This document shows, piece by piece, positions 11,747 to 22,913 of a stretch of DNA of 28,000 nucleotides; the stretch's first letter is position 1; every line of letters begins with the position of its first letter. Below the pieces are notes generated by a model. That model had not been told where the DNA came from. It saw nothing but the letters and a program-made list of their open reading frames with translations, and did no database searches. Source of the stretch: Owenia fusiformis (lineage: Eukaryota; Annelida; Polychaeta; Sabellida; Oweniidae); contig CAIIXF020000110.1 of assembly GCA_903813345.2 (NCBI GenBank), positions 1 through 28,000 on the forward strand, read 5' to 3'. The position numbers and the translations under genes were made by a program.

Positions 11747-12863
11747 TATACTTAAACGTCTCACAAAATTGCAAAGGACTGGCATGTACCAGTGTGACGT
11801 ACGACTCTTCGGAAAATTGGCATTTCGTCAAGAACGCAAATTGCATAAGCGATTTGAGACGAATTGGATATCATATATCCCCCTAACAGAGAAGTCAATC
11901 GATACATCCCTCCTTTCGCAAACATAAAAATATATACATAAACGTCTCACAATATATCAAACTAGTCGCTGCTACCAGTGCGATGTACAGCTGGTCCGAA
12001 AATTGACATTCCGTACATAGCCCAAAGTAAATCAGACTTGTATGACAAATACGATACTCAATATATCATGAATAGAATGACCAATCAACAAGTCCTCGGT
12101 AGGAAAAATGTAAAAATGTATCCTGAAACATCTCACTTAATAACAAATATCCTGCTGGCACCAGCGTTACGTACGACTGGTCCGAAAAATTGACATTTCC
12201 TCCAGATCACAAACTGCATCATAGATTTAAGACGAATTAGATATAAAATATATCACGAACGGGAACATCATTCATTAAATACATTCAAGAGCATACCCCA
12301 AAATATATACTTAAACGTCTCACAAAATTGCAAAAGACTGGCATGTAACAGTGTGACGTACAACTGGTCGAAAAATTGACATTTTGTCAAGAGCACAAAT
12401 TGCATAAGCGATTTAAGACGAATTGGATATTATATATCCCCTTAACAGAGAAATCAATCGATTCATCCCTCCTTTGGCAAACGTAAAAACATATACCTAA
12501 ACGTCTCACAATATATCAAACTAGTCGCTGCAACCAGTGCGATGTACAGCTGGTCCGAAAATTGACATTCCGTACATAGCCCAAAGTAAATAAGACTTGT
12601 ATGACGAATTAGATACTCAATATCTCATGAATAGAACGACCAATCAACAAGTCCTCGGTAGGGCAAATGTCAAAATGTATCCTGAAACATCTCACTAAAT
12701 AACAAATATCATGCTGTCACCAGCGTTACGTACGACTGGTCCGAAAATTGACCTTTCATCCAGAGCACAAACTGCATCATAGATTTAAGACGAATTAGAT
12801 ATAAAATATATCACGAATGGGAACATCATTCATTAAATCCATTCAAGAGCATACTTCAAAATA
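11747..12863 (+). repeat. 1117-bp X-Y dimer ending in a third Y/Z hybrid (copy of the second)
   Basis: X starts at 11747 and the hybrid trimer at 12306. The Y marker tttcatcc (12758) is followed by the Z marker catagattt (12782), exactly 1675 bp from the same junction at 11083-11107. The two hybrids therefore descend from one exchange. A private T at 12138 (cacttaataac) removes a stop and opens a chance 71-codon frame from 11978. Confidence 0.94.
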
Positions 12864-14538
12864 TATACTTAAACGTCTCACAAAATTGCAAAGGACTGGC
12901 ATGTACCAGTGTGACGTACGACTCTTCGGAAAATTGGCATTTCGTCAAGAACGCAAATTGCATAAGCGATTTGAGACGAATTGGATATCATATATCCCCC
13001 TAACAGAGAAGTCAATCGATACATCCCTCCTTTCGCAAACATAAAAATATACACATAAACGTCTCACAATATATCAAACTAGTCGCTGCTACCAGTGCGA
13101 TGTACTGCTGGTCCGAAAATTGACATTCCGTACATAGCCCAAAGTAAATCAGACTTGTATGACAAATACGATACTCAATATATCATGAATAGAATGACCA
13201 ATCAACAAGTCCTCGGTAGGAAAAATGTAAAAATGTATCCTGAAACATCTCACTAAATAACAAATATCCTGCTGGCACCAGCGTTACGTACGACTGGTCC
13301 GAAAAATTGACATTTCCTCCAGATCACAAACTGCATCATAGATTTAAGACGAATTAGATATAAAATATATCACGAACGGGAACATCATTCATTAAATACA
13401 TTCAAGAGCATACCCCAAAATATATACTTAAACGTCTCACAAAATTGCAAAAGACTGGCATGTAACAGTGTGACGTACAACTGGTCGAAAAATTGACATT
13501 TTGTCAAGAGCACAAATTGCATAAGCGATTTAAGACGAATTGGATATTATATATCCCCTTAACAGAGAAATCAATCGATTCATCCCTCCTTTGGCAAACG
13601 TAAAAACATATACCTAAACGTCTCACAATATATCAAACTAGTCGCTGCAACCAGTGCGATGTACAGCTGGTCCGAAAATTGACATTCCGTACATAGCCCA
13701 AAGTAAATAAGACTTGTATGACGAATTAGATACTCAATATCTCATGAATAGAACGACCAATCAACAAGTCCTCGGTAGGGCAAATGTCAAAATGTATCCT
13801 GAAACATCTCACTAAATAACAAATATCATGCTGTCACCAGCGTTACGTACGACTGGTCCGAAAATTGACCTTTCATCCAGAGCACAAACTGCATCATACA
13901 TTTAAGACGAACTAAATATAAAATATATCACGAACGGGAACATCATTCATTAAATCCATTCAAGATCATACTCCAAAATATATACTCAAACGTCTCACAA
14001 AATTGCAAAGGACTGGCATGTACCAGTGTGACGTACGACTCTTCGGAAAATTGGCATATCGTAAAGAACGCAAATTGCATAAGCGATTTGAGACGAATTG
14101 GATATCATATATCCCCCTAACGGAGAAGTCAACCGATACATCCCTCCTTTCGCAAACGTAAAAATATATACATAAACGTCTCACAATATATCAAACTAGT
14201 CGCTGCTACTAGTGCGATGTACAGCTGGTCCGAAAATTGACATTCCGTACATAGCCCAAAGTAAATCAGACTTGTATGACGAATTAGATACTCAATATCT
14301 CATGAATAGAACGACCAATCAACAAGTCCTCGGTAGAGCAAATGTCAAAATGTATCTTGAAACATCTCACTAAATAACAAATATCATGCTGTCACCACCG
14401 TTACGTACGACTGGTCCAAAAATTGACATTTCCTCCAGAGCACAAACTGCATCATAGATTTAAGACGAATAAGATATAAAATATATCACGAATGGGAACA
14501 TCATTCATTAAATCCATTCAAGAGCATACTTCAAAATA
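12864..14538 (+). repeat. 1675-bp X-Y-Z copy 5, first of nine regular copies
   Basis: X starts at 12864, Y at 13423 and Z at 13981. From here to the right end the X-Y-Z order is never interrupted. Private bases are C at 13052, T at 13106, C at 13987, A at 14063 and A at 14471. This copy, next to the rearranged zone, carries more private changes than several copies further in. Confidence 0.96.
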
Positions 14539-14724
14539 TATACTTAAACGTCTCACAAAATTGCAAAGGACTGGCATGTACCAGTGTGACGTACGACTCT
14601 TCGGAAAATTGGCATTTCGTCAAGAACGCAAATTGCATAAGCGATTTGAGACGAATTGGATATCATATATCCCCCTAACAGAGAAGTCAATCGATACATC
14701 CCTCCTTTCGCAAACATAAAAATA
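14539..14724 (+). repeat. Basic 186-bp subunit A (reference)
   Basis: This is the level-1 repeat. Its first 85 bp share a core with B and C: taaacgtctcaca near the start, then ccagtg, gtacgact, and gaaaattg followed by catt. The second half keeps only a looser match, for example gcaaattgcat and gagacgaatt against C's acaaactgcat and aagacgaatt. A hand count gives 41 C, 32 G and 10 CpG in 186 bp, so CpG is above expectation. The inverted repeat actgg-catgta-ccagt lies 31 bp into the subunit. Confidence 0.93.
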
Positions 14725-14910
14725 TATACATAAACGTCTCACAATATATCAAACTAGTCGCTGCTACCAGTGCGATGTACAGCTGGTCCGAAAATTGACA
14801 TTCCGTACATAGCCCAAAGTAAATCAGACTTGTATGACAAATACGATACTCAATATATCATGAATAGAATGACCAATCAACAAGTCCTCGGTAGGAAAAA
14901 TGTAAAAATG
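14725..14910 (+). repeat. Basic 186-bp subunit B (reference)
   Basis: It opens with tatacataaacgtctcaca and so is closest to A over the first 20 bp. It then diverges to atatatcaaactagtcgctg before rejoining the shared core at ccagtgcgatgtacagctgg and tccgaaaattgacatt. Its second half (gcccaaagtaaatcagac to ggtaggaaaaatg) aligns only loosely with A and C. In B the dyad seen in A and C is reduced to a short ctg/cag pair. All the trimer-hybrid junctions except those in subunit C fall in B. Confidence 0.92.
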
Positions 14911-15097
14911 TATCCTGAAACATCTCACTAAATAACAAATATCCTGCTGGCACCAGCGTTACGTACGACTGGTCCGAAAAATTGACATTTCCTCCAGATC
15001 ACAAACTGCATCATAGATTTAAGACGAATTAGATATAAAATATATCACGAACGGGAACATCATTCATTAAATACATTCAAGAGCATACCCCAAAATA
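14911..15097 (+). repeat. Basic subunit C (reference, 187 bp in X)
   Basis: It opens with tatcctgaaacatctcac, a diverged form of the A/B opening. It rejoins the core at ccagcgttacgtacgactgg and tccgaaaaattgacattt. It ends with cgaacgggaacatcattc and caagagcatacc. The X form carries a perfect 5-bp-arm inverted repeat, gctgg-ca-ccagc, 35 bp into the subunit, the same place as the dyad in A. The X form is one base longer through an extra A in a homopolymer; the Y and Z forms are 186 bp. Confidence 0.92.
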
Positions 15098-15655
15098 TAT
15101 ACTTAAACGTCTCACAAAATTGCAAAAGACTGGCATGTAACAGTGTGACGTACAACTGGTCGAAAAATTGACATTTTGTCAAGAGCACAAATTGCATAAG
15201 CGATTTAAGACGAATTGGATATTATATATCCCCTTAACAGAGAAATCAATCGATTCATCCCTCCTTTGGCAAACGTAAAAACATATACCTAAACGTCTCA
15301 CAATATATCAAACTAGTCGCTGCAACCAGTGCGATGTACAGCTGGTCCGAAAATTGACATTCCGTACATAGCCCAAAGTAAATAAGACTTGTATGACGAA
15401 TTAGATACTCAATATCTCATGAATAGAACGACCAATCAACAAGTCCTCGGTAGGGCAAATGTCAAAATGTATCCTAAAACATCTCACTAAATAACAAATA
15501 TCATGCTGTCACCAGCGTTACGTACGACTGGTCCGAAAATTGACCTTTCATCCAGAGCACAAACTGCATCATACATTTAAGACGAACTAAATATAAAATA
15601 TATCACGAACGGGAACATCATTCATTAAATCCATTCAAGATCATACTCCAAAATA
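15098..15655 (+). repeat. Reference Y trimer, 558 bp
   Basis: Y is the most distinct of the three trimers. In A it has aaaagactgg, gtaacagtg, acaactggtcg, cattttgtc, gatattatat, cccttaac and tttggcaaac. In B it has aacatatacctaa, gctgcaacc and aaataagac. In C it has gacctttcatcc, catacattt, gaactaaat and caagatcatactcc. It breaks the inverted repeat that X and Z carry in subunit A, because accag has become aacag. Several of its bases are shared with the divergent W trimer at 231. Confidence 0.95.
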
Positions 15656-16213
15656 TATACTTAAACGTCTCACAAAATTGCAAAGGACTGGCATGTACCA
15701 GTGTGACGTACGACTCTTCGGAAAATTGGCATATCGTCAAGAACGCAAATTGCATAAGCGATTTGAGACGAATTGGATATCATATATCCCCCTAACGGAG
15801 AAGTCAACCGATACATCCCTCCTTTCGCAAACGTAAAAATATATACATAAACGTCTCACAATATATCAAACTAGTCGCTGCTACTAGTGCGATGTACAGC
15901 TGGTCCGAAAATTGACATTCCGTACATAGCCCAAAGTAAATCAGACTTGTATGACGAATTAGATACTCAATATCTCATGAATAGAACGACCAATCAACAA
16001 GTCCTCGGTAGAGCAAATGTCAAAATGTATCTTGAAACATCTCACTAAATAACAAATATCATGCTGTCACCACCGTTACGTACGACTGGTCCAAAAATTG
16101 ACATTTCCTCCAGAGCACAAACTGCATCATAGATTTAAGACGAATTAGATATAAAATATATCACGAATGGGAACATCATTCATAAAATCCATTCAAGAGC
16201 ATACTTCAAAATA
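15656..16213 (+). repeat. Reference Z trimer, 558 bp
   Basis: Z subunit A is nearly X apart from gcatatcg, taacggagaagtcaaccg and caaacgtaaa. Its B shares gacgaattag and agaacgacc with Y and has its own gctactagtg and gtagagcaaatg. Its C has tatcttgaaac, caccaccgtt, gtccaaaaattg, cgaatggg and catacttcaaa. Z is thus X-like at its start and Y-like in its middle, which suggests that it arose by recombination between X- and Y-like ancestors. This reading rests on marker patterns only. Confidence 0.95.
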
Positions 16214-17888
16214 TATACTTAAACGTCTCACAAAATTGCAAAGGACTGGCATGTACCAGTGTGACGTACGACTCTTCGGAAAATTGGCATTTCGTCAAGA
16301 ACGCAAATTGCATAAGCGATTTGAGACGAATTGGATATCATATATCCCCCTAACAGAGAAGTCAATCGATACATCCCTCCTTTCGCAAACATAAAAATAT
16401 ATACATAAACGTCTCACAATATATCAAACTAGTCGCTGCTACCAGTGCGATGTACAGCTGGTCCGAAAATTGACATTCCGTACATAGCCCAAAGTAAATC
16501 AGACTTGTATGACAAATACGATACTCAATATATCATGAATAGAATGACCAATCAACAAGTCCTCGGTAGGAAAAATGTAAAAATGTATCCTGAAACATCT
16601 CACTAAATAACAAATATCCTGCTGGCACCAGCGTTACGTACGACTGGTCCGAAAAATTGACATTTCCTCCAGATCACAAACTGCATCATAGATTTAAGAC
16701 GAATTAGATATAAAATATATCACGAACGGGAACATCATTCATTAAATACATTCAAGAGCATACCCCAAAATATATACTTAAACGTCTCACAAAATTGCAA
16801 AAGACTGGCATGTAACAGTGTGACGTACAACTGATCGAAAAATTGACATTTTGTCAAGAGCACAAATTGCATAAGCGATTTAAGACGAATTGGATATTAT
16901 ATATCCCCTTAACAGAGAAATCAATCGATTCATCCCTCCTTTGGCAAACGTAAAAACATATACCTAAACGTCTCACAATATATCAAACTAGTCGCTGCAA
17001 CCAGTGCGATGTACAGCTGGTCCGAAAATTGACATTCCGTACATAGCCCAAAGTAAATAAGACTTGTATGACGAATTAGATACTCAATATCTCATGAATA
17101 GAACGACCAATCAACAAGTCCTCGGTAGGGCAAATGTCAAAATGTATCCTAAAACATCTCACTAAATAACAAATATCATGCTGTCACCAGCGTTACGTAC
17201 GACTGGTCAGAAAATTGACCTTTCATCCAGAGCACAAACTACATCATACATTTAAGACGAACTAAATATAAAATATATCACGAACGGGAACATCATTCAT
17301 TAAATCCATTCAAGATCATACTCCAAAATATATACTTAAACGTCTCACAAAATTGCAAAGGACTGGCATGTACCAGTGTGACGTACGACTCTTCGGAAAA
17401 TTGGCATATCGTCAAGAACGCAAATTGCATAAGCGATTTGAGACGAATTGGATATCATATATCCCCCTAACGGAGAAGTCAACCGATACATCCCTCCTTT
17501 CGCAAACGTAAAAATATATACATAAACGTCTCACAATATATCAAACTAGTCGCTGCTACTAGTGCGATGTACAGCTGGTCCGAAAATTGACATTCCGTAC
17601 ATAGCCCAAAGTAAATCAGACTTGTATGACGAATTAGATACTCAATATCTCATGAATAGAACAACCAATCAACAAGTCCTCGGTAGAGCAAATGTCAAAA
17701 TGTATCTTGAAACATCTCACTAAATAACAAATATCATGCTGTCACCACCGTTACGTACGACTGGTCCAAAAATTGACATTTCCTCCAGAGCACAAACTGC
17801 ATCATAGATTTAAGACGAATTAGATATAAAATATATCACGAATGGGAACATCATTCATTAAATCCATTCAAGAGCATACTTCAAAATA
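16214..17888 (+). repeat. 1675-bp X-Y-Z copy 7
   Basis: X starts at 16214, Y at 16773 and Z at 17331. The A at 17151 is shared with 15476 in the previous copy and with no other. Private bases are A at 16834, 17209, 17241 and 17663. The last of these is a CpG-context transition (acgacc to acaacc). Confidence 0.96.
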
Positions 17889-19563
17889 TATACTTAAACG
17901 TCTCACAAAATTGCAAAGGACTGGCATGTACCAGTGTGACGTACGACTCTTCGGAAAATTGGCATTTCGTCAAGAACGCAAATTGCATAAGCGATTTGAG
18001 ACGAATTGGATATCATATATCCCCCTAACAGAGAAGTCAATCGATACATCCCTCCTTTCGCAAACATAAAAATATATACATAAACGTCTCACAATATATC
18101 AAACTAGTCGCTGCTACCAGTGCGATGTACAGCTGGTCCGAAAATTGACATTCCGTACATAGCCCAAAGTAAATCAGACTTGTATGACAAATACGATACT
18201 CAATATATCATGAATAGAATGACCAATCAACAAGTCCTCGGTAGGAAAAATGTAAAAATGTATCCTGAAACATCTCACTAAATAACAAATATCCTGCTGG
18301 CACCAGCGTTACGTACGACTGGTCCGAAAAATTGACATTTCCTCCAGATCACAAACTGCATCATAGATTTAAGACGAATTAGATATAAAATATATCACGA
18401 ACGGGAACATCATTCATTAAATACATTCAAGAGCATACCCCAAAATATATACTTAAACGTCTCACAAAATTGCAAAAGACTGGCATGTAACAGTGTGACG
18501 TACAACTGGTCGAAAAATTGACATTTTGTCAAGAGCACAAATTGCATAAGCGATTTAAGACGAATTGGATATTATATATCCCCTTAACAGAGAAATCAAT
18601 CGATTCATCCCTCCTTTGGCAAACGTAAAAACATATACCTAAACGTCTCATAATATATCAAACTAGTCGCTGCAACCAGTGCGATGTACAGCTGGTCCGA
18701 AAATTGACATTCCGTACATAGCCCAAAGTAAATAAGACTTGTATGACGAATTAGATACTCAATATCTCATGAATAGAACGACCAATCAACAAGTCCTCGG
18801 TAGGGCAAATGTCAAAATGTATCCTGAAACATCTCACTAAATAACAAATATCATGCTGTCACCAGCGTTACGTACGACTGGTCCGAAAATTGACCTTTCA
18901 TCCAGAGCACAAACTGCATCATACATTTAAGACGAACTAAATATAAAATATATCACGAACGGGAACATCATTCATTAAATCCATTCAAGATCATACTCCA
19001 AAATATATACTTAAACGTCTCACAAAATTGCAAAGGACTGGCATGTACCAGTGTGACGTACGACTCTTCGGAAAATTGGCATATCGTCAAGAACGCAAAT
19101 TGCATAAGCGATTTGAGACGAATTGGATATCATATATCCCCCTAACGGAGAAGTCAACCGATACATCCCTCCTTTCGCAAACGTAAAAATATATACATAA
19201 ACGTCTCACAATATATCAAACTAGTCGCTGCTACTAGTGCGATGTACAGCTGGTCCGAAAATTGACATTCCGTACATAGCCCAAAGTAAATCAGACTTGT
19301 ATGACGAATTAGATACTCAATATCTCATGAATAGAACGACCAATCAACAAGTCCTCGGTAGAGCAAATGTCAAAATGTATCTTGAAACATCTCACTAAAT
19401 AACAAATATCATGCTGTCACCACCGTTACGTACGACTGGTCCAAAAATTGACATTTCCTCCAGAGCACAAACTGCATCATAGATTTAAGACGAATTAGAT
19501 ATAAAATATATCACGAATGGGAACATCATTCATTAAATCCATTCAAGAGCATACTTCAAAATA
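17889..19563 (+). repeat. 1675-bp X-Y-Z copy 8
   Basis: X starts at 17889, Y at 18448 and Z at 19006. The only departure from the consensus I noticed is T at 18651 (tctcataat), which the next two copies share. By eye this copy and the next look identical. Confidence 0.96.
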
Positions 19564-21238
19564 TATACTTAAACGTCTCACAAAATTGCAAAGGACTGGC
19601 ATGTACCAGTGTGACGTACGACTCTTCGGAAAATTGGCATTTCGTCAAGAACGCAAATTGCATAAGCGATTTGAGACGAATTGGATATCATATATCCCCC
19701 TAACAGAGAAGTCAATCGATACATCCCTCCTTTCGCAAACATAAAAATATATACATAAACGTCTCACAATATATCAAACTAGTCGCTGCTACCAGTGCGA
19801 TGTACAGCTGGTCCGAAAATTGACATTCCGTACATAGCCCAAAGTAAATCAGACTTGTATGACAAATACGATACTCAATATATCATGAATAGAATGACCA
19901 ATCAACAAGTCCTCGGTAGGAAAAATGTAAAAATGTATCCTGAAACATCTCACTAAATAACAAATATCCTGCTGGCACCAGCGTTACGTACGACTGGTCC
20001 GAAAAATTGACATTTCCTCCAGATCACAAACTGCATCATAGATTTAAGACGAATTAGATATAAAATATATCACGAACGGGAACATCATTCATTAAATACA
20101 TTCAAGAGCATACCCCAAAATATATACTTAAACGTCTCACAAAATTGCAAAAGACTGGCATGTAACAGTGTGACGTACAACTGGTCGAAAAATTGACATT
20201 TTGTCAAGAGCACAAATTGCATAAGCGATTTAAGACGAATTGGATATTATATATCCCCTTAACAGAGAAATCAATCGATTCATCCCTCCTTTGGCAAACG
20301 TAAAAACATATACCTAAACGTCTCATAATATATCAAACTAGTCGCTGCAACCAGTGCGATGTACAGCTGGTCCGAAAATTGACATTCCGTACATAGCCCA
20401 AAGTAAATAAGACTTGTATGACGAATTAGATACTCAATATCTCATGAATAGAACGACCAATCAACAAGTCCTCGGTAGGGCAAATGTCAAAATGTATCCT
20501 GAAACATCTCACTAAATAACAAATATCATGCTGTCACCAGCGTTACGTACGACTGGTCCGAAAATTGACCTTTCATCCAGAGCACAAACTGCATCATACA
20601 TTTAAGACGAACTAAATATAAAATATATCACGAACGGGAACATCATTCATTAAATCCATTCAAGATCATACTCCAAAATATATACTTAAACGTCTCACAA
20701 AATTGCAAAGGACTGGCATGTACCAGTGTGACGTACGACTCTTCGGAAAATTGGCATATCGTCAAGAACGCAAATTGCATAAGCGATTTGAGACGAATTG
20801 GATATCATATATCCCCCTAACGGAGAAGTCAACCGATACATCCCTCCTTTCGCAAACGTAAAAATATATACATAAACGTCTCACAATATATCAAACTAGT
20901 CGCTGCTACTAGTGCGATGTACAGCTGGTCCGAAAATTGACATTCCGTACATAGCCCAAAGTAAATCAGACTTGTATGACGAATTAGATACTCAATATCT
21001 CATGAATAGAACGACCAATCAACAAGTCCTCGGTAGAGCAAATGTCAAAATGTATCTTGAAACATCTCACTAAATAACAAATATCATGCTGTCACCACCG
21101 TTACGTACGACTGGTCCAAAAATTGACATTTCCTCCAGAGCACAAACTGCATCATAGATTTAAGACGAATTAGATATAAAATATATCACGAATGGGAACA
21201 TCATTCATTAAATCCATTCAAGAGCATACTTCAAAATA
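19564..21238 (+). repeat. 1675-bp X-Y-Z copy 9
   Basis: X starts at 19564, Y at 20123 and Z at 20681. The shared T is at 20326. I noticed no other difference from its neighbours, so this is the centre of the most homogeneous stretch of the window. Confidence 0.96.
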
Positions 21239-22913
21239 TATACTTAAACGTCTCACAAAATTGCAAAGGACTGGCATGTACCAGTGTGACGTACGACTCT
21301 TCGGAAAATTGGCATTTCGTCAAGAACGCAAATTGCATAAGCGATTTGAGACGAATTGGATATCATATATCCCCCTAACAGAGAAGTCAATCGATACATC
21401 CCTCCTTTCGCAAACATTAAAATATATACATAAACGTCTCACAATATATCAAACTAGTCGCTGCTACCAGTGCGATGTACAGCTGGTCCGAAAATTGACA
21501 TTCCGTACATAGCCCAAAGTAAATCAGACTTGTATGACAAATACGATACTCAATATATCATGAATAGAATGACCAATCAACAAGTCCTCGGTAGGAAAAA
21601 TGTAAAAATGTATCCTGAAACATCTCACTAAATAACAAATATCCTGCTGGCACCAGCGTTACGTACGACTGGTCCGAAAAATTGACATTTCCTCCAGATC
21701 ACAAACTGCATCATAGATTTAAGACGAATTAGATATAAAATATATCACGAACGGGAACATCATTCATTAAATACATTCAAGAGCATACCCCAAAATATAT
21801 ACTTAAACGTCTCACAAAATTGCAAAAGACTGGCATGTAACAGTGTGACGTACAACTGGTCGAAAAATTGACATTTTGTCAAGAGCACAAATTGCATAAG
21901 CGATTTAAGACGAATTGGATATTATATATCCCCTTAACAGAGAAATCAATCGATTCATCCCTCCTTTGGCAAACGTAAAAACATATACCTAAACGTCTCA
22001 TAATATATCAAACTAGTCGCTGCAACCAGTGCGATGTACAGCTGGTCCGAAAATTGACATTCCGTACATAGCCCAAAGTAAATAAGACTTGTATGACGAA
22101 TTAGATACTCAATATCTCATGAATAGAACGACCAATCAACAAGTCCTCGGTAGGGCAAATGTCAAAATGTATCCTGAAACATCTCACTAAATAACAAATA
22201 TCATGCTGTCACCAGCGTTACGTACGACTGGTCCGAAAATTGACCTTTCATCCAGAGCACAAACTGCATCATACATTTAAGACGAACTAAATATAAAATA
22301 TATCACGAACGGGAACATCATTCATTAAATCCATTCAAGATCATACTCCAAAATATATACTTAAACGTCTCACAAAATTGCAAAGGACTGGCATGTACCA
22401 GTGTGACGTACGACTCTTCGGAAAATTGGCATATCGTCAAGAACGCAAATTGCATAAGCGATTTGAGACGAATTGGATATCATATATCCCCCTAACGGAG
22501 AAGTCAACCGATACATCCCTCCTTTCGCAAACGTAAAAATATATACATAAACGTCTCACAATATATCAAACTAGTCGCTGCTACTAGTGCGATGTACAGC
22601 TGGTCCGAAAATTGACATTCCGTACATAGCCCAAAGTAAATCAGACTTGTATGACGAATTAGATACTCAATATCTCATGAATAGAACGACCAATCAACAA
22701 GTCCTCGGTAGAGCAAATGTCAAAATGTATCTTGAAACATCTCACTAAATAACAAATATCATGCTGTCACCACCGTTACGTACGACTGGTCCAAAAATTG
22801 ACATTTCCTCCAGAGCACAAACTGCATCATAGATTTAAGACGAATTAGATATAAAATATATCACGAATGGGAACATCATTCATTAAATCCATTCAAGAGC
22901 ATACTTCAAAATA
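21239..22913 (+). repeat. 1675-bp X-Y-Z copy 10
   Basis: X starts at 21239, Y at 21798 and Z at 22356. The shared T is at 22001. A private T at 21418 (caaacattaaa) removes the usual stop of the X open frame and lengthens it to 106 codons. This is a chance effect, since no other copy has it. Confidence 0.96.

Larger units (their letters stand above)
14539..15097 (+). repeat. Reference X trimer, 559 bp
   Basis: X is recognised by gcatttcg, taacagagaagtc and caaacataaaa in A; gacaaatacgat, aatatatcatg, agaatgacc and gtaggaaaaatg in B; and atcctgctggcacc, the five-A run after gtccg, and cagatcac in C. By hand comparison it differs from Y at about 40 positions of 558 and from Z at about 25, with A being the part closest to Z. 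A 75-codon open frame starts in the preceding Z subunit C (ATG at 14492) and ends near the A/B boundary. It exists because this position reads cgaatggg where the other C forms read cgaacggg. Confidence 0.95.
14539..16213 (+). repeat. 1675-bp X-Y-Z copy 6 (reference copy for subunit coordinates)
   Basis: Subunits run as follows. X: A 14539-14724, B 14725-14910, C 14911-15097. Y: A 15098-15283, B 15284-15469, C 15470-15655. Z: A 15656-15841, B 15842-16027, C 16028-16213. All are 186 bp except the X subunit C, which is 187 bp. A private A at 15476 (atcctaaaac) is shared only with the next copy (17151). Another private A lies at 16184. Confidence 0.97.

Noticed and set aside
11978-12193. 71-codon frame in an X trimer, subunits B and C
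   Set aside because: It exists only because of a private T at 12138 that removes a stop shared by the other copies.
13966-14184. Minus-strand frames at 13966-14184 and 26242-26466
   Set aside because: They are antisense to subunit A and open only where single private changes remove stops (such as 14063 and 26344). They are absent from nearly all other copies.
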